64,000 nt of DNA from Ceratotherium simum simum (lineage: Eukaryota; Chordata; Mammalia; Perissodactyla; Rhinocerotidae): assembly GCF_000283155.1 (NCBI RefSeq), contig NW_004454159.1:22147431-22211430 (forward strand). Direction: 5' to 3'. A model generated the notes under the pieces. The model did no database searches and was not told where the DNA came from. It worked only from the letters and a program-made list of their open reading frames with translations. Numbering within the stretch: position 1 is the stretch's first letter; the number at the start of each line of letters is the position of its first letter. Below are positions 62,723-64,000 of this stretch, in pieces. A program made the position numbers and the translations under genes.

Positions 62723-63791
62723 TGCCTTATTCTTTCCTTTGCTAGCAGAGCTCGCCGGATTTCCCTTGGCGTCTGTCGTCTTCCTTCCAAGTGAGGTTAA
62801 GGGCAATGTGGAGGTCTTCAGCTGGTTGGCTGCCTGATAGTTATTATTATTGTTCTGGTTGCCACTTAGTGTCTCCATGATGGATCTGAAAGTTCCAAAA
62901 GGCCTTTTCAGTTGATCCCCTGATTCACCACTCCCAGGGGTCCGCTGGGGGGTCCTGCCTTTATCTCTGTCCTTTTCTCCATTTAGTTCCAGGCTAGTTT
63001 GCTCCATCTGCACCACAGGCTCCTCAAAGGTAACTCTGAGTTTCAAGTTCTGAGATGTCCGGCGCTTGGAAGATGGAGACTTGAGGGCACTCTTGGGACT
63101 TGTGGCCACTTTCTGGGCAGCAGTGCTGTCAGGGCTGGGCTGAGTGGAGTCTCCAGTTGGCTGGTTTGGGGGAGTAGTCCCTGAGCCTGGACATTGGGAT
63201 TCCAAGTCTGGTTCGCTGCTCTCTGAGGTGGGAGATGGGCTATGGCCATCCAGAGATTTGGAGGCCTTGATACTAAAAGGAAACCTGCGTCCTGATGCCA
63301 AGGTGTGTTTCTTTATCATCAAGTGTAAGCTTTCTGCGCTGTCCATACTCTCCACACTTTCCACAATGGGCTGCGGTCTGGGCCTGTCAGCCTTCCTCAC
63401 AGGTGTGCTCTTGGGGTCCTCAGAATTATTGGAGTCTGTGTCGGATTCACTCAGTGACCGCTGCATCAGCTGCCTCAGTCTGGCTAACTTCAGTTCCCTC
63501 TTCTCCAGAGGGATCTTTTTTGAATTTCTAGAGGAAGCCTGAGCATCTTGGAATTCCAAGGACAGCTTTTCCTGGGTGCAGACATTCTCTGAGATATCTT
63601 TTCCCAGTAACTGGCGTAAGATTTTATCAGAATCTTCATCTTTTGCTTTGGCCCTAGCCCGGCTGGATGCTGACAGGCTTCCAAGAACCTGAATCCCTTC
63701 TTGGACTCCTGGTTTGCTTTTGGCTATAGACTCGTCATCTGCATCTGGGGATTTCCACTGGGACTTTCTGGAAGCTGGGGAGGATGGTGAA
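62723..63791 (-). CDS. MYO18B: Large tail exon of a multi-exon gene, probably myosin XVIIIB (internal coding exon)
   Basis: This 1069 bp exon is open throughout on the minus strand. A pyrimidine-rich acceptor (AG at 63793-63792) opens it and a consensus GTAAGT donor (62722-62717) closes it. The first base completes a codon begun in the previous exon, followed by 356 codons ending in phase 0. The product is a disordered Ser/Pro/Lys-rich tail with many SP/TP sites, a basic patch KSPSSKRRTSQ, an RVTF motif at 63037-63026 and a five-Asn run. It has no catalytic domain. Near its start, QWKSPDADDES resembles YWKSLAPDRSDDE of the MYO18A tail as I remember it. MYO18B, a muscle sarcomere myosin, is known to carry a long C-terminal extension. 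The exon reading is near certain, the gene name about even odds. The open frame first met at 63559 begins at a TTG (Leu) inside the exon, so that is not a true start. Confidence 0.62.
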
Positions 63792-64000
63792 CTGAAAGGA
63801 GGATGCAGGACATATGAGATGATTTCCTACTAGGTTAAAATGACTTGGCCATAAGTCACTGCATGGCCTTTACTGCCACTAATAACTTATAAATCAATAA
63901 GATTGGAATAAGAATAATCACTTAATGTCTACTCAAAGCAGTCTGCAAATACTCCGTAGTGGTAACCAAAGTACAGTATGCCTCATACCTTTTGCTATGA
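63792..64000 (-). other. Upstream intron, running off the window
   Basis: Sequence 5' of the large tail exon on the minus strand. It ends in a pyrimidine-rich acceptor tract. No exon is seen before the window edge. Confidence 0.5.

Noticed and set aside
62684..63559. Reading the 291-codon frame as a complete single-exon protein
   Set aside because: Its first codon is TTG in an open exon that continues upstream to 63791, and its last 12 codons lie past a consensus splice donor.
62723..63791. Identification as MICAL2/MICALCL, supervillin or another Ser-rich cytoskeletal protein
   Set aside because: MICAL proteins end in a bMERB coiled-coil domain, unlike the short basic end seen here, and remembered supervillin tail features do not match. 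MYO18B fits better but remains unproven.
1..64000. CRISPR arrays, phage genes, insertion sequences or bacterial operons
   Set aside because: None seen. Repeat content, splice sites and composition are those of a mammalian chromosome.

Overview
This is a gene-poor stretch of a placental mammal nuclear genome. Short tRNA-derived SINEs of the equine ERE type occur seven times, five with clean target-site duplications. They sit among older mammalian repeats (MIR, L2, MaLR/MLT1-type LTRs, MER5, MER20, L1, a HAL1-like element). ERE SINEs are a perissodactyl marker, so the source is most likely a horse, donkey or zebra, less likely a rhino or tapir. No prokaryotic gene structure is present: no operons, CRISPR arrays or insertion sequences. 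Almost all listed open frames are chance ORFs or lie inside repeats.

The one protein-coding gene I can support lies at the right end on the minus strand. Three exons splice together with correct phases: 63791-62723 (1069 bp), 61435-61365 (71 bp) and 51435-51351 (coding part of the last exon). A 3'UTR of about 0.5 kb follows, with AATAAA at 50845-50840. Together they encode about 407 C-terminal residues of a large Ser/Pro-rich, intrinsically disordered tail. My best identification is the tail of unconventional myosin XVIIIB (MYO18B). It rests on partial resemblance to the MYO18A tail and on architecture, so the symbol is tentative while the exon structure is firm.

Layout: 1-50819 is intergenic DNA downstream of that gene, mostly repeats and unannotated unique sequence. 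Landmarks are a long foldback palindrome at 3909-4101, a compact CpG island over a MIR at 20161-20480, a protein-like decayed patch at 17545-18062, a solo retroviral LTR at about 30597-31113 with an ERE at its edge, an L1 block at 34975-38660, a second LTR at 45360-45680 and a TG microsatellite at 46576. The gene's 3' end follows: last exon and UTR at 50820-51435, a 9.9 kb intron holding a HAL1/L1 composite, the 71 bp exon, a 1.3 kb intron, the large tail exon, and upstream intron to the window end.

I found no clearly new multi-gene system. The best candidates for follow-up are the CpG island in the gene desert, the PP1-docking-like RVTF motif in the tail, the predicted alternative C-termini when the 71 bp exon is skipped or its upstream donor is read through, and the decayed protein-like patch.
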